Assembly (NCBI GenBank): GCA_029261295.1
Contig: JAJDBP010000002.1
Coordinates: forward strand, 124,001-188,000
DNA: 64,000 nucleotides
Reading direction: 5' to 3'
DNA from: Nitrospirales bacterium
GTDB taxonomy: Bacteria > Nitrospirota > Nitrospiria > Nitrospirales > UBA8639
Positions 9,588 to 20,394 of the stretch are shown here, in pieces. A program made the translations under genes and the position numbers. Below the pieces are notes generated by a model. It saw only the letters and a program-made list of their open reading frames with translations, did not search any database and had not been told where the DNA came from. The number at the start of each line of letters is the position of its first letter. The first letter of the stretch is position 1.

Positions 9588-11597
9588 TTAATACTGCCAG
9601 GTAATTTTTCCATAGACGCTACGCTGCACTTCCGTAGGTTGTGTGGTCAAAAATAGGGAAGGCGCTGCTTCCGGATGGTGATTGTCCAAAAGGTTTTGGC
9701 CGACGAGTGACAGGTCAAGGTTTGGTAACGGTTTCCATCCTAGCCTCAGGTCAAGTTCCACATAGCTGGCAATGTTGGGAGCAGAGAGTTTATCAACGAC
9801 TCGGAGCCAGGAATCGAATTCCACTTGGTAGGGCAGGGTGATCAAAGAACGAAGTGAGCCTTGATGATGAGGGGTGGCTCTTCCCGTCGTATTGAGAGAC
9901 GAATTAATTGGGCCATCCACGCTCATGTTGATGTAAGAATAGGCTCCCCGTATTTGCCACCATTCTTGTAATTGAACATTCGTTGCGAATTCTGCCCCAA
10001 TTGTGTCCACTTTCAAATTGTTTTCTAGAGTACCAGTCGGGGGAAGGAGACTAATGACTCGAGTTCCTCGGACATGATCGTATTGGTTATAGAAGCCTGT
10101 CATATCGAAGGTGAACCGCTCGAATGTATTCAATCGATACCCAATTTCGAATGCCAGTAATTCTTCAGATTTAAATTTTTTATTGCCTAAAAACCTTGTA
10201 GGAACGGGGGTTGTGGCATTTGGGGCAAAAGTTAGCTGGCTATTATCTTCCAGTCGGGAAGGCACACGGACTGCACGAGAAATAGCGCCCCACACACTAT
10301 GGCCTTCTGCGGGTTTCCAGAGGAACCGCCCATTTGGCTGATGCTCAAATCCGGTAAAATCATTGTCGGAAAGCTTCGTTCCAATGGTGAGGATAAACGT
10401 GTCAGGGATTAGGGTAATTTGGTCCTGGAGAAATCCACTCAATAAGTCAAAAGACTTTGAATCCGGGAAAACTGACGTCCCTTGGGTATTGTTTAAATCG
10501 TCCATCCAATAGCGGTATTCCAAGCCCCAAAGTATTTCTTGGTTACGAAAGAATTCAAACCGATGCTGGAAGTCCACATCGAAAGTATCAATGGTTGCTT
10601 TAATGGTATTTTCGGTTCGTTCATATCGATCGTAGAAAAATTGAAGTGCCATATCCGATTCTGATCCCCAGCGATGTTCCCAGCGTGTGAGGAAATGACC
10701 ACCAGACATTTCCAGATCTTCATTTCCTGTTGTGAATCCATAGGGAAAGGTTGGGGTCGTTGCGACGTTACTCTGTTGTCCACCGTCACCGGTATAGAGC
10801 TCACCCTGGACCATCACATGATCTTGTGTTGCGGGCTCCCAATCTGTTCGAAATCCACTCCGAAACATGCGCGTATCATCGTGAGCTCCCATCGCATTAA
10901 AGCTCGTGTCTCGATTGAAATATTTTGTAAACAAGCGATAGTGCAAATCTGAACCATGGCTTCCTCCCTGACGGATGGAAACGATCCCTTCCTCTTCTCC
11001 ACCTACGCCACTTATCATAAGGCCCTCTGTATCCTGAGCATCTTTCGTGATGATATTGATCACCCCATTGACTGCATTCACTCCCCAGAGAGCTCCGCCT
11101 GGTCCACGGATGACTTCAATGCGTTCGATATCTTCCAGGATGGTGTCTTGTGTTTCCCAGGTCACTCCAGCAAACAACGGGTTATAGACCGTTCGTCCAT
11201 CGATGAGAACCAACAGTTTGTTGGTAAAACGTTCATTGAATCCACGTGCACTAATATTCCATTGGTTTTTGCTCCCACGCGAAACTTGAATGCCAGGCAC
11301 CATGCGAAGAGCTTCAGGAATGCTGGTTACGCCAGAACGGCGAATGTCTTCCTGCGTGAGGACAAAAATCGCCGCTGCTGATTCCGATAGTTTTTGTTTT
11401 TTCTTTGAGACCGAAGTAACCTCTACAGACATCAATTCTTCCAAGGTGAGTTCAGTCAAATCGGAATGGGAAAAATTATCAGGCACCTCCCCGACTGCCA
11501 CTGCTGCGATACCGAGAAAAACCAGAATGAATAATCCGAGTCGCAAGGCTAAAGGACCTATCTGGTAAAGTGGTTGGTATTCTTTGGAAAAACGCAA
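9588..11597 (-). CDS. TonB-dependent outer-membrane receptor
   Basis: The 669-residue protein starts with a signal peptide and then SDLTELTLEELMSVEVTSVS, the N-terminal motif common in this receptor group. A plug domain follows (residues about 60-170, with IRRSGVTSIPEALRMVPGIQV and IERIEVIRGPGGALWG), and then a beta-barrel ending in an aromatic residue (KITWQY). It should import or sense a ligand using TonB energy; the ligand cannot be read from sequence. The start codon is TTG at 11597, supported by GGAGG eight bases upstream. It is the first gene of the apparent receptor / YfiR / CHASE8-kinase set and could supply the signal that the YfiR protein relays. Confidence 0.9.
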   Translation of the reverse strand: MRFSKEYQPLYQIGPLALRLGLFILVFLGIAAVAVGEVPDNFSHSDLTELTLEELMSVEVTSVSKKKQKLSESAAAIFVLTQEDIRRSGVTSIPEALRMVPGIQVSRGSKNQWNISARGFNERFTNKLLVLIDGRTVYNPLFAGVTWETQDTILEDIERIEVIRGPGGALWGVNAVNGVINIITKDAQDTEGLMISGVGGEEEGIVSIRQGGSHGSDLHYRLFTKYFNRDTSFNAMGAHDDTRMFRSGFRTDWEPATQDHVMVQGELYTGDGGQQSNVATTPTFPYGFTTGNEDLEMSGGHFLTRWEHRWGSESDMALQFFYDRYERTENTIKATIDTFDVDFQHRFEFFRNQEILWGLEYRYWMDDLNNTQGTSVFPDSKSFDLLSGFLQDQITLIPDTFILTIGTKLSDNDFTGFEHQPNGRFLWKPAEGHSVWGAISRAVRVPSRLEDNSQLTFAPNATTPVPTRFLGNKKFKSEELLAFEIGYRLNTFERFTFDMTGFYNQYDHVRGTRVISLLPPTGTLENNLKVDTIGAEFATNVQLQEWWQIRGAYSYINMSVDGPINSSLNTTGRATPHHQGSLRSLITLPYQVEFDSWLRVVDKLSAPNIASYVELDLRLGWKPLPNLDLSLVGQNLLDNHHPEAAPSLFLTTQPTEVQRSVYGKITWQY

Positions 11598-11926
11598 CTT
11601 GAAATCCTCCGACTAAAGTTGACAGAAATGGCCTTATTGAAAATAGCAATTTCCTTTTGCATTGAATGGGCAATAGTGAGGGGGAAGCTGCTTAAGGAAA
11701 TGGGTCAGTTTTCTATTATGTTTTTGTCGGTTCTTGAAGATTGAAACTTAATGTTGGAGAGTGGGAATACCTAACAGTTTAGTGTGTGATGGAATGTTTT
11801 AAGACTCGGAAGAGAGGAAAGGAAATTGAAAAGAGGAAATTCTTGTTGTGTTTAGGCCTTAATAGTATGTAAGGACTAAGATTTTTGCGTGGCGTTCCTG
11901 GGGCGGATCTCTCTCTGCTTACTTTA
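11598..11926. other. Intergenic region without recognised gene
   Basis: These 329 bases lie between the start of the receptor gene and the stop of the Amt-kinase gene, both on the minus strand. No open frame with ribosome binding site and no clear terminator was found. The GGAGG used by the receptor gene lies at its left end. It probably carries the promoter of the receptor / YfiR / kinase set. Confidence 0.5.
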
Positions 11927-14900
11927 TTAGGTATGGTGTAAAGCGTCTTCCAGCTTTTGCCGAGTCGAGTGGAACACATCCTGTAAGGTTGCCTGAAGGG
12001 TGGAAGGGAAGGTGATCGCTCCGGCCCTACAGGCGTTTTCAAGATCCAATGCGACCTGAGCTAAGTCATCTGCTCCCATATTTCGTGAAATGCCCTTGAG
12101 CCCGTGGGCTGATTCCTGGATTTTCTCAAGATCCTGTCCATCCAGAGCTTGTTCAATAAGGGTGACGCAGTGCAGAGCATCTTCCACAAATTGCCGAATC
12201 ATTGATTCGAAAAATTTAGGCCCTCCGCGCTTTTTTAAGTCGGCTAATGTGGCATGATTAATGGGGCTAGAATTCGTGGATATGTTTCCCGCAACGAATG
12301 TGGCATTTTCCTCTGTGATGGTGGGCGAGGGGAGTGTCATTTCTGCCTGCGGCAACCATAAAGCCAAGACCTTGGACAGCTCCTCCGGACGTATCGGTTT
12401 GCTCAGGTAATCATCCATGCCTGCCTCCAAGCATTTTTCACGATCCCCTGGCATGGCGTTGGCTGTCATGGCAATGATGGCTACCCTTGAATGCGTAGTC
12501 GAAAGTGAGAAATGAGGAGATTTTGAACGATCTGTTTCTTGCTTTGTTTTTATTACTTTTAATTTTTCGTTTTCTGCTCTCCTGATTGCGCGCGTAGCAT
12601 CATATCCATCCATTTCCGGCATTTGACAATCCATGAGAATCACATCATAGGAAATACGCGTGAGAGCCTCCAGGACTTCTTTGCCGTTTCCTGCCACATC
12701 GGCGCGAAAGCCTAACTGTTCAACCATTAAGACCCCCAATTGTTGATTCACTTGATGATCGTCGGCCACTAAAATGCGAAAGGCGTGTTTTCCTTCCAGG
12801 TCTTTTAGGAAGTGTGAAGTGACAAGGGGTGGAGGAACTTGTAGATCTTCAGATGGGAGAAAGCCCATCACAGTTTCCATGCACGCTTGGAGTTGGCTCT
12901 TGCGAATGGGTTTGGTCAGATAGCCTGAAAATCCACATTGCTGGGCAGCAGTGGCATCTCCTCGTCTTCCCAATGAGGTCAGAAGGATGAGACGCATGGT
13001 TTGAAGATTGCTATCTAATTTGATCAAATGTGCGAGTTCAAATCCATCCATTTCTGGCATTTCCATATCCAAAATTGCCAGGTCGAAAGGGGTGCCATTT
13101 TGGGCCTGCTGGCGAAGGAGGGCGAGGCAATCGCTAGGGCGTTCAACCAAAGTCCCATCCATATTCCAATGTTGAAAATATTGTTCTAACAATTGACGGT
13201 TGGTGGGATGGTCATCGACTGCACAGACGCGAAGACGTTCCAGTGCGATGGGTTCATGAGAGATGGTCATTGCCAAATCCGGCTGTTTTTGGAAATGAGC
13301 GGTAAACCAAAAGGCGCTCCCTCTCTCCGGACGGTTTTCCACGCCGATCTCGCCCCCCATTTGTTGAACGAGTTGCTTACAAATGGCCAAGCCAAGACCG
13401 GTTCCACCATGACGACGAGTGGTTGAGCTATCGGCCTGGGTGAAAGGACGAAAGAGTTTGGGAAGGATGTCGGCGGGAATACCTTCCCCGCTATCATTGA
13501 TTTCTACACGGATGCCTATGTGATCGTGGGTTTCCTGGAGGGAGGAGATTTTGACGATAATTTCCCCCTCAGAAGTAAATTTAATGGCATTCCCGATAAG
13601 ATTCATAAATATTTGACGCAGGCGTCCTGGATCCCCTTGAAGGGCGGTGGGTACATTGGCAAATACTAATCCGACGAGTTCTAAATGTTTTTTGCCTGCC
13701 GCCTCAGCTAATAACTCTAAGGATTCTTCCAGAGTGGTTCGGAGGTCGAATGGAATTGTTTCAAACTCAAGTTTGCCCGCTTCGATTTTTGAGAAGTCTA
13801 AAATATCATTGATAATTTTCAGCAACGTTTCTCCTGAAGAACGGACGGTATCAGCAAATTGGCGTTGCTGTGTGGAAAGAGTTGTTTCTAACAGGAGCCC
13901 CGTCATGCCAATGACTCCGTTCATCGGAGTTCGGATTTCATGACTCATGGTGGCAAGAAACTGACTTTTGGCCGTGACGGCCATTTCTGCCCGATCTTTG
14001 GCTTCTCGAAGTTCTTGTTCATGTTCCTTGCGATCGCTAATATCTCGAATAATACCGGTGAAGGTGCGTCGAGAGCCGGCATGGATTTCACTCACGGCGA
14101 GTTCCATTGGGAATATTGTCCCATTTTTACGTTTTCCTTCTAATTCACGACTTTTCCCAAAAATAGTTGAAGTGTGCCCGCTCAGATATCGTTGGAGATA
14201 TTCATCATGGTGCTCGTGATGTGGGGATGGCATAAGAAGCGAAACATTTTGGTCAATAGCTTCCTGAGCTGAATAGCCAAATACTCGTTCGGCTGCACTA
14301 TTGTATGATTGGATTATTCCTGATTCATTAATCGTAATGATGGCGTCAGCTGCTGTTTCAACGATGCCTCGAATTCGTGCATCACTCTCTTCCCGAGCGA
14401 GATCTCCTCGAATTCTTTCAAGGACTCGTCCGAGTTGAGTTCCGATAATTTCCATGACTTCGAGTAATCGTGGATTGGGGGATTCTACGTCTCGAGAGAA
14501 AAATTCCAAAACACCCATGACGGATTGCCCCGCCATGACAGGAAAAGCAAACCCACCACGAATGCCTAGTTCCTCCGCCATTTTTGCTCGTGGGAAGTTG
14601 CTATCTTGAGTGATATCCGCAATCCACATTGCTCGACCTTGCCCCAAAACTCGTCCTGGAAGGCCTACGCCACTCTGGAAAATGGTTTGCTCTGTCAGTG
14701 CTTTGAAGGTTTTAAATTCTTCTTCATTTTCTAGGTACCATAGTGTGGAGGGGGTGAGCGTGGAGGCTCGTTCGTCGTCACGGAAGTAGACGTGTGCAAC
14801 CGGCCATTTCGTGAACTCGCAGATGCGATTGAGGCTGGCTTGAAACGCTTCATCAATGGACTGTGCCTGATTCGCGGCAATGGCTATGAGTTGGATCAAT

Positions 14901-16687
14901 TTCATGAACGCTGTTTCTTGCTGAAGGGCGACTTCCGTCTCTTTTTGTTCCGTGATGTCTCTTATAAACGCACAAAAGGAGTAAGAGTTTTGTTTAAACA
15001 AGGGAACCATGGTGACTTCTATTGGAAACTCATGGCCCTTTCGGTGGAGCCCTTGAATTTCAAGACGTTTATTCACGACATGCTGTTGCTTGGTTTCCAA
15101 GAAATATTTGAGTTGGTGTTCTTGCTCAGTGCGATGATTGAGAGGGAGCAGTCTGTCTCGAAAACTCTGTCCTAATATTTCCGCCTTTGGCCACCCAAAA
15201 ATTAATGTTGCTTGGGGATTCCAGTCGGTAATGACGCCTTCTTGGTCGATCGTCACGATGGCATCTAACGCATGGTCAATAATGAGACGAATTTCTTCTT
15301 GACTCTCACGAAGGGCTTGCATGGCCTCCTCGCGCTTGAAGGTTTCTGCGTTCACTCTCTCTAAGACTTGATTGTATTCTGTGGCAATCTGTCCAACTTC
15401 AGTATGGGGTTCAACTTCCACCAATTTTGAGAAATCTCCCTGAGCTCGATGGCTTTCCATTTGGCCCAGTAAGTCAAGGTGGGCGGTGCTGGCTCCATGT
15501 TCGGTCATATTCAGCCCTAGGCGTTCTTCATCCTCCGATACTCTGAGAGGAACAAGTCGGTTCAGAGCTTTTAAGATCACAAAACTCAATCCAAATGCCC
15601 AAAAGAAGCAGACAATGACACCGGTGAGCTGTATACCGAATTGAGTGAGTCGGTCGTTCCCGGTTCCCCATAATTCAGGATTTCCAAACAAGGCTAACGC
15701 GAGTGTCCCCCAAACCCCTGCACAGGCATGAGCGGGGATGGCTCCGATGACATCATCGATTTGCCATTGTTCCAAGACTCGAGTTGCGATGGCGCAGATG
15801 ATGCCCCCCAATCCTCCCACGAGTAATGATGCGGAAGGAGTCATAAAGGGCGCTGATGCTGTAATGGCAACAAGTCCTGCTAGAATGCCATTAATGACAG
15901 AACCGACATCTGGACGTCCAGTTTCCCGCCAGGCAAAGGCTAGGGCGGCCAATCCTCCTGCGGCACCAGCCAAAACAGTATTCACTAAGACGAGGGGGAT
16001 GCTTTGAGAGGCTTGTATGACACTGCCACCATTAAATCCCATCCATCCTACAAAGAGTAAAAACAGGCCTAATGCGGATAGTGGGATATTGTGTCCTTGA
16101 ATGGTGCATTGGCTTGCTCCAAACCGTCCTAGACGAGGCCCAATAACCAATATGGCGGCAAGAGCCACCCACCCAGCTGTGGAATGGACGACTGTGGCTC
16201 CCGCAAAATCCAGGAATCCTAAATCATTGAGCCAGCCCATAGACCGGTTGTCGATACTGCCTTTCCATACCCAATGCCCCATGATGGGATAGATCACCGC
16301 GCTGATCAGTATGGAAATAAGCAAATACCCGCTAAAGCGCATTCGTTCCGCGACGGCTCCAGAAATAATCGTGGTTGCTGTTCCACAAAAGGTGAGTTGA
16401 AACAAGAAAAATGTCCACACTTGAGTATTGGCTCCACCGTTGAATTGAAACTGCGATGTGCCAATCCATCCCATCGCAGAGGTGCCAAACATCAATCCGT
16501 ATCCAAATATCCAAAAAATAATCGAGGCAATACAAAAATCAACTACATTTTTAATGGCCACATTGATACTATTTTTTGCTCGAACCATCCCGGTTTCTAA
16601 GCAGGTAAACCCTGCCTGCATCAATAAGACAAGTGCGGTGCAGGTCAGCATCCAAGTTAAGGGTTGGAATGGGAGGTCGGTTGGCAT
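11927..16687 (-). CDS. Ammonium transporter-hybrid histidine kinase fusion (Amt-HK)
   Basis: The 1586-residue protein opens with a full Amt/Rh channel domain (about 8-390). It keeps D160 and the pore histidines H168 (DFAGATVVHSTAG) and H320 (PAHACAGVWGT), plus the GWMGFNGGS segment. A HAMP-like linker (about 395-450) leads to PAS (465-580), GAF (590-760), PAS (770-890), HisKA with H916, HATPase, receiver 1 (D1207), receiver 2 (D1353) and HPt with H1528 (AHGLKG). Ammonium binding or passage is expected to control autophosphorylation, as reported for Amt-kinase fusions such as Ks-Amt5. No GlnK gene is adjacent, consistent with a sensor role. The final acceptor protein is not encoded nearby. Confidence 0.93.
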   Translation of the reverse strand: MPTDLPFQPLTWMLTCTALVLLMQAGFTCLETGMVRAKNSINVAIKNVVDFCIASIIFWIFGYGLMFGTSAMGWIGTSQFQFNGGANTQVWTFFLFQLTFCGTATTIISGAVAERMRFSGYLLISILISAVIYPIMGHWVWKGSIDNRSMGWLNDLGFLDFAGATVVHSTAGWVALAAILVIGPRLGRFGASQCTIQGHNIPLSALGLFLLFVGWMGFNGGSVIQASQSIPLVLVNTVLAGAAGGLAALAFAWRETGRPDVGSVINGILAGLVAITASAPFMTPSASLLVGGLGGIICAIATRVLEQWQIDDVIGAIPAHACAGVWGTLALALFGNPELWGTGNDRLTQFGIQLTGVIVCFFWAFGLSFVILKALNRLVPLRVSEDEERLGLNMTEHGASTAHLDLLGQMESHRAQGDFSKLVEVEPHTEVGQIATEYNQVLERVNAETFKREEAMQALRESQEEIRLIIDHALDAIVTIDQEGVITDWNPQATLIFGWPKAEILGQSFRDRLLPLNHRTEQEHQLKYFLETKQQHVVNKRLEIQGLHRKGHEFPIEVTMVPLFKQNSYSFCAFIRDITEQKETEVALQQETAFMKLIQLIAIAANQAQSIDEAFQASLNRICEFTKWPVAHVYFRDDERASTLTPSTLWYLENEEEFKTFKALTEQTIFQSGVGLPGRVLGQGRAMWIADITQDSNFPRAKMAEELGIRGGFAFPVMAGQSVMGVLEFFSRDVESPNPRLLEVMEIIGTQLGRVLERIRGDLAREESDARIRGIVETAADAIITINESGIIQSYNSAAERVFGYSAQEAIDQNVSLLMPSPHHEHHDEYLQRYLSGHTSTIFGKSRELEGKRKNGTIFPMELAVSEIHAGSRRTFTGIIRDISDRKEHEQELREAKDRAEMAVTAKSQFLATMSHEIRTPMNGVIGMTGLLLETTLSTQQRQFADTVRSSGETLLKIINDILDFSKIEAGKLEFETIPFDLRTTLEESLELLAEAAGKKHLELVGLVFANVPTALQGDPGRLRQIFMNLIGNAIKFTSEGEIIVKISSLQETHDHIGIRVEINDSGEGIPADILPKLFRPFTQADSSTTRRHGGTGLGLAICKQLVQQMGGEIGVENRPERGSAFWFTAHFQKQPDLAMTISHEPIALERLRVCAVDDHPTNRQLLEQYFQHWNMDGTLVERPSDCLALLRQQAQNGTPFDLAILDMEMPEMDGFELAHLIKLDSNLQTMRLILLTSLGRRGDATAAQQCGFSGYLTKPIRKSQLQACMETVMGFLPSEDLQVPPPLVTSHFLKDLEGKHAFRILVADDHQVNQQLGVLMVEQLGFRADVAGNGKEVLEALTRISYDVILMDCQMPEMDGYDATRAIRRAENEKLKVIKTKQETDRSKSPHFSLSTTHSRVAIIAMTANAMPGDREKCLEAGMDDYLSKPIRPEELSKVLALWLPQAEMTLPSPTITEENATFVAGNISTNSSPINHATLADLKKRGGPKFFESMIRQFVEDALHCVTLIEQALDGQDLEKIQESAHGLKGISRNMGADDLAQVALDLENACRAGAITFPSTLQATLQDVFHSTRQKLEDALHHT

Positions 16688-16940
16688 GAGGTCGTTACAA
16701 TGAATTCTGTGTAAGAAATCTATTCAAGCTCTACAGGTTGAACAGTTGTTGAGCATTCCTTTGATGACAAAAGTTTTTGACCATATTATGAGGATGCCTC
16801 ACCCCTTATGAGAATCAGACTATCTGCCTCTTGTCGGTTTTAGGAAGTTGTTTCTTAACGTTGGAAAATTGTGGAGATTTATGAAGGAACGGCCAGTGGC
16901 CAAAGGGAAACTCGCCTAAAGAATTGGACCGGAGGGGTTT

Positions 16941-19253
16941 TTATCTTTCACTGCTTACTGGAGGCAATTCTTGTTTGGATGGAAGCCATTTCCCAAGGAT
17001 TTGTGCGACACTTTCTGGGCGAATAGGCTTGGACAAATAGTCATCCATACCGGCTTGTAGGCATTTTTCACGATCCTCAGGCATCGCATTGGCCGTCATA
17101 GCAATAATAGGCAGATGTAGGAGAGCGGAGGAAGAGGATGTGGGAGATAAAGAATTCGTTTCTTGGTTTGTAGAGGTTGTCTTTTCCCTCTTCCGGCTGT
17201 TCCCTAGTTTTTGTTCGTCGGTTCTAATGATGCGCGTGGCTTCATAACCGTCCGTGATCGGCATGTGACAATCCATTAAGACAAGGTCGTATGGAATTTT
17301 TTGTATGGCATCAAGTGCTTCTTGACCATTGGCGGCCACATCCGCTTTATGCCCTAGTTGTTCGACCAACATGACAGCCAATTGTTGATTGACTTGATGG
17401 TCATCGACGATCAGGATTCGATGCCCCTCATTTTTTGTCCACTCCAGAGATGAAAATTGTGTGACTACGGGAGTGTCGGGGTGATGAAGAATGTTTGATT
17501 CATGACCCATGATGGCCTCCAAAGTTTTTTTGAGCACATTTCGACGAATGGGTTTCGTTAAATATCCTGAAAAACCTGACTCTTTTGCTTTTTGAGGATC
17601 TCCTGGTCGTCCTAAAGAAGTTAGAAGGATTAGGTGAATATCTGCTATCTGGGGGTCGGCTTTAATCGTGTGAGCTAATGTCATTCCATCCAATCCTGGC
17701 ATTTCCATATCAAGAATAGCCAAATGAAATGGGCATCCACGATACTGAGCCTGTTGAATCATCTGAAGCCCTTCCCTTGGAGTTGGAGCTAATTCCACAT
17801 GCATGCCCCAGCTTCCCGTATATTCCTGGAGAAGTTGCCGATTGACGGGATGATCGTCAATACAGCAAATGCGCAAGCCATCTAATGTTGTTTGTTGAAG
17901 CGGGAGAGTGGTATTGGGCAGTTGTTTCGAAAATTGTGCGGTATACCAAAAGGTGCTACCTTTGCCGGGCTCACTCTCTACCCCAATCGTTCCTCCCATT
18001 TGATGGACTAATTTTTTGCAGATAGCCAAGCCTAACCCCGTCCCTCCAAATTGACGGGTTGTCGAGCTATCAGCCTGCTGGAAGGGCTCAAAGAGGTTTT
18101 GTTGAGTCGATGGCTCGATTCCCATACCAGTATCTGAAACGGCCACTTTAACAGTAACGGTTTGGGAATCCTCTTGGATAAGCGAGGTAATGACTTGGAC
18201 CTCCCCCACCTTGGTAAATTTGATGGCATTGCCGATCAAATTCAACAAAACTTGTCGGAAGCGTCCTGGGTCACCACGTAGCGCGGTGGGAACCTGCGGT
18301 TCAATGAAGCCGACTAATTCTAAGTGAGCACTCGCGGCCTTTCCTGCAAGGAGATCCAGGGTATCTTCAATGGCGAGGTGAAGGTCAAAATTAATAGTTT
18401 CAAATTCGAGTTTCCCAGCTTCAATTTTTGAAAAATCCAGGATGCCATTGATAATCGTGAGCAGTGCCTCTCCAGAATTTCTGACGGTTTCGGCGAATTG
18501 ATGTTGTTGAGAGGTTAAGTCGGTATCCAATAATAATCCTGTCATCCCAATAATTCCATTCATGGGAGTACGGATTTCGTGGCTCATGGTGGCTAAAAAT
18601 TCACTTTTGGCTTTGGCCGCACGTTCTGCGGTCTCTTTGGCGTGTAACATGGCCTGTTCCGCCATGCGTTGTTGGGTAATGTCCCGTACCAGGACGTAAA
18701 AAAAGTATGTATCACCTTGAATGATCGGGATTATGGAAATTTCGATAGGAAATTCTCGACCGTCCTGATGCCGTGCAGTCATTTCAAGGCGTTTATTTGT
18801 GACCTTCCCGCTTCGTGTTTTGGCAAAATCTTCCAGACCCTGTTGGTGGGCTGCCTGTAATTCTTGAGGAATGATTTGCTCAGCCAAAATTTTCCCAAGA
18901 ACCTGTTCCCGTGGCCAGCCAAAAATTGTGGTCGCTTGGGGATTCCATGTCAGAATTTTCCCTTCTGGATTGATGCTGATAATCCCATCTAAAGCGTGAT
19001 CAATCAGGTTTTGTGTTTCCTTCTCCCTATCCTTGAGCTTCAGTTCGCTGGCTTGTCGAAGATCTTCATAGAGTTGTTGCATTTCCTTGGAGGACAGGGC
19101 CAGCGACCGTTCCAGAAGTTCTCGCCCTTGGTCGGCTTCGGCATAGGCATGGCTAACACGCTCTAAAAGGGTATCCCACTCCTTGGAAGACAACGGAAGC
19201 GTAGGATCGGCCAAGCCCAAGCGTTTGAGTTGGCGTTTGAGGAGGGGATGCAT
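16941..19253 (-). CDS. PAS hybrid histidine kinase with two receivers, FIST-associated
   Basis: The 770-residue cytoplasmic protein has an N-terminal charged coiled coil (1-78), one PAS domain (80-195), HisKA with H225, HATPase (G boxes DTGMGI and GTGLGL), receiver 1 (D515) and receiver 2 (D661). It ends after receiver 2 and has no HPt domain, unlike its two close relatives at 5949 and 11927. No membrane segment is seen. It starts seven bases after the stop of the FIST-domain gene, so the two are co-transcribed; the FIST protein probably supplies the ligand signal. A polar, low-complexity insert of about 40 residues lies between helix 3 and strand 4 of receiver 2. Confidence 0.92.
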   Translation of the reverse strand: MHPLLKRQLKRLGLADPTLPLSSKEWDTLLERVSHAYAEADQGRELLERSLALSSKEMQQLYEDLRQASELKLKDREKETQNLIDHALDGIISINPEGKILTWNPQATTIFGWPREQVLGKILAEQIIPQELQAAHQQGLEDFAKTRSGKVTNKRLEMTARHQDGREFPIEISIIPIIQGDTYFFYVLVRDITQQRMAEQAMLHAKETAERAAKAKSEFLATMSHEIRTPMNGIIGMTGLLLDTDLTSQQHQFAETVRNSGEALLTIINGILDFSKIEAGKLEFETINFDLHLAIEDTLDLLAGKAASAHLELVGFIEPQVPTALRGDPGRFRQVLLNLIGNAIKFTKVGEVQVITSLIQEDSQTVTVKVAVSDTGMGIEPSTQQNLFEPFQQADSSTTRQFGGTGLGLAICKKLVHQMGGTIGVESEPGKGSTFWYTAQFSKQLPNTTLPLQQTTLDGLRICCIDDHPVNRQLLQEYTGSWGMHVELAPTPREGLQMIQQAQYRGCPFHLAILDMEMPGLDGMTLAHTIKADPQIADIHLILLTSLGRPGDPQKAKESGFSGYLTKPIRRNVLKKTLEAIMGHESNILHHPDTPVVTQFSSLEWTKNEGHRILIVDDHQVNQQLAVMLVEQLGHKADVAANGQEALDAIQKIPYDLVLMDCHMPITDGYEATRIIRTDEQKLGNSRKREKTTSTNQETNSLSPTSSSSALLHLPIIAMTANAMPEDREKCLQAGMDDYLSKPIRPESVAQILGKWLPSKQELPPVSSER

Positions 19254-19260
19254 AAAATGG

Positions 19261-20394
19261 TTACTGTTCTGAAATGGTTGTTAAGGTCATCGTTTGGTTA
19301 TGAAGTTCACATCGTCCATTGGTATAGGGAGAGAGTTCGCCATAGGAATAGAACCCAATTTGTTGAGTGCCTTGAGGCAAAACATCCAACGTGGCTTCGA
19401 TTTCCTCTTCGGCACGTTCCCCTAGGACAAGACGTCGTCCGACACAGGTAATGGCGATGGCGAGAGTATTCTTGGACGCTTCAGCATCGGTTTGGATTGC
19501 AGCCTCTGATGCCCCAGTAATGAGGCGATCAAAATTTCCACGCATGAGTTGCACGAGCGAATCTTGAGGGATATTGCCAGCAAAGGTCATGGATTGTTCT
19601 GTTTCATCGACGGCAAGAATCGTTCGCACGAGGTATTCATCACCCGGTCCGGCTTGTTTCAAAGCCAAGGGGAAGAGTAGAGCCGTTGCAGGGAGACCGC
19701 TGGCTCGTTCCCCAAGGTATTCCTTGTAAAGCTCTAAGGCTGGTTTGCCGTCCAGTTCATAGAGTATGTTGTCTTTCGATCGGGTCACACGACGTTCGGG
19801 GCCCAGGTAATCCCAGCCCCCTTTTGATCCATGCCCCAACTGTATATGCTCGCCATAAAATCCGACTGCTGTGACGAATCCACCAGTGGGGGTATTATTT
19901 TGTAGAACCCAGGTTTGCTGGAATCGATCTCCATCTCCGGCCAAGCCCCCGGTAATGACCACGGATTCTGGGAGCACCGAATTCATCCCTCGGATGAATT
20001 CACTCCCGTTGACTTTGAGACCGTCGGAAAGGACCAAGATCCCTCGGAGGTCAGGACGTAAAAGGTCATTGGCTAGTTGTTGGCCAACCTGAAAGGATTG
20101 CGATGATTCAGCAATCGCCACAGTGGTGGTTTGAACGGTGGTCCATTCAAATTGCAAAATCCCTCCCACAAGACTTTCGTCTTTTATCTCACTGCCGAAT
20201 ACTTCTCCCGAAGTCGAGCAGCCAATTACGGGAATGCCGGAAAATGTTTGGCAGACTTCCTGAACCCGATCAGGTGTTTCAAGGAAGCTAGGCGATCCAA
20301 ATAAGATAACCAGAGATTTTTGCGGATCTTGGACAAAGTCCGGGCGAGTGATTGATGGGCTGGAATTATCAAGACAGAATGTTTGAATGTTCAT
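19261..20394 (-). CDS. FIST-domain sensory protein
   Basis: The 377-residue protein fits the FIST_N plus FIST_C architecture. The N-terminal half has [26 protein letters not shown], and a [20 protein letters not shown] region followed by [13 protein letters not shown]. The C-terminal half includes [10 protein letters not shown] and ends with a [17 protein letters not shown] helix and [16 protein letters not shown] domains are proposed to bind small ligands such as amino acids and often act with kinases or cyclases; the ligand here is unknown. There is no signal peptide or membrane segment, so it acts in the cytoplasm. AAGGAG stands five bases before the ATG. The kinase at 16941-19253 follows directly. 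Confidence 0.9.
   Translation of the reverse strand: MNIQTFCLDNSSPSITRPDFVQDPQKSLVILFGSPSFLETPDRVQEVCQTFSGIPVIGCSTSGEVFGSEIKDESLVGGILQFEWTTVQTTTVAIAESSQSFQVGQQLANDLLRPDLRGILVLSDGLKVNGSEFIRGMNSVLPESVVITGGLAGDGDRFQQTWVLQNNTPTGGFVTAVGFYGEHIQLGHGSKGGWDYLGPERRVTRSKDNILYELDGKPALELYKEYLGERASGLPATALLFPLALKQAGPGDEYLVRTILAVDETEQSMTFAGNIPQDSLVQLMRGNFDRLITGASEAAIQTDAEASKNTLAIAITCVGRRLVLGERAEEEIEATLDVLPQGTQQIGFYSYGELSPYTNGRCELHNQTMTLTTISEQ

Noticed and set aside
10956-11381. 141-codon rightward frame
   Set aside because: Opposite strand of the TonB receptor plug domain; no motif.
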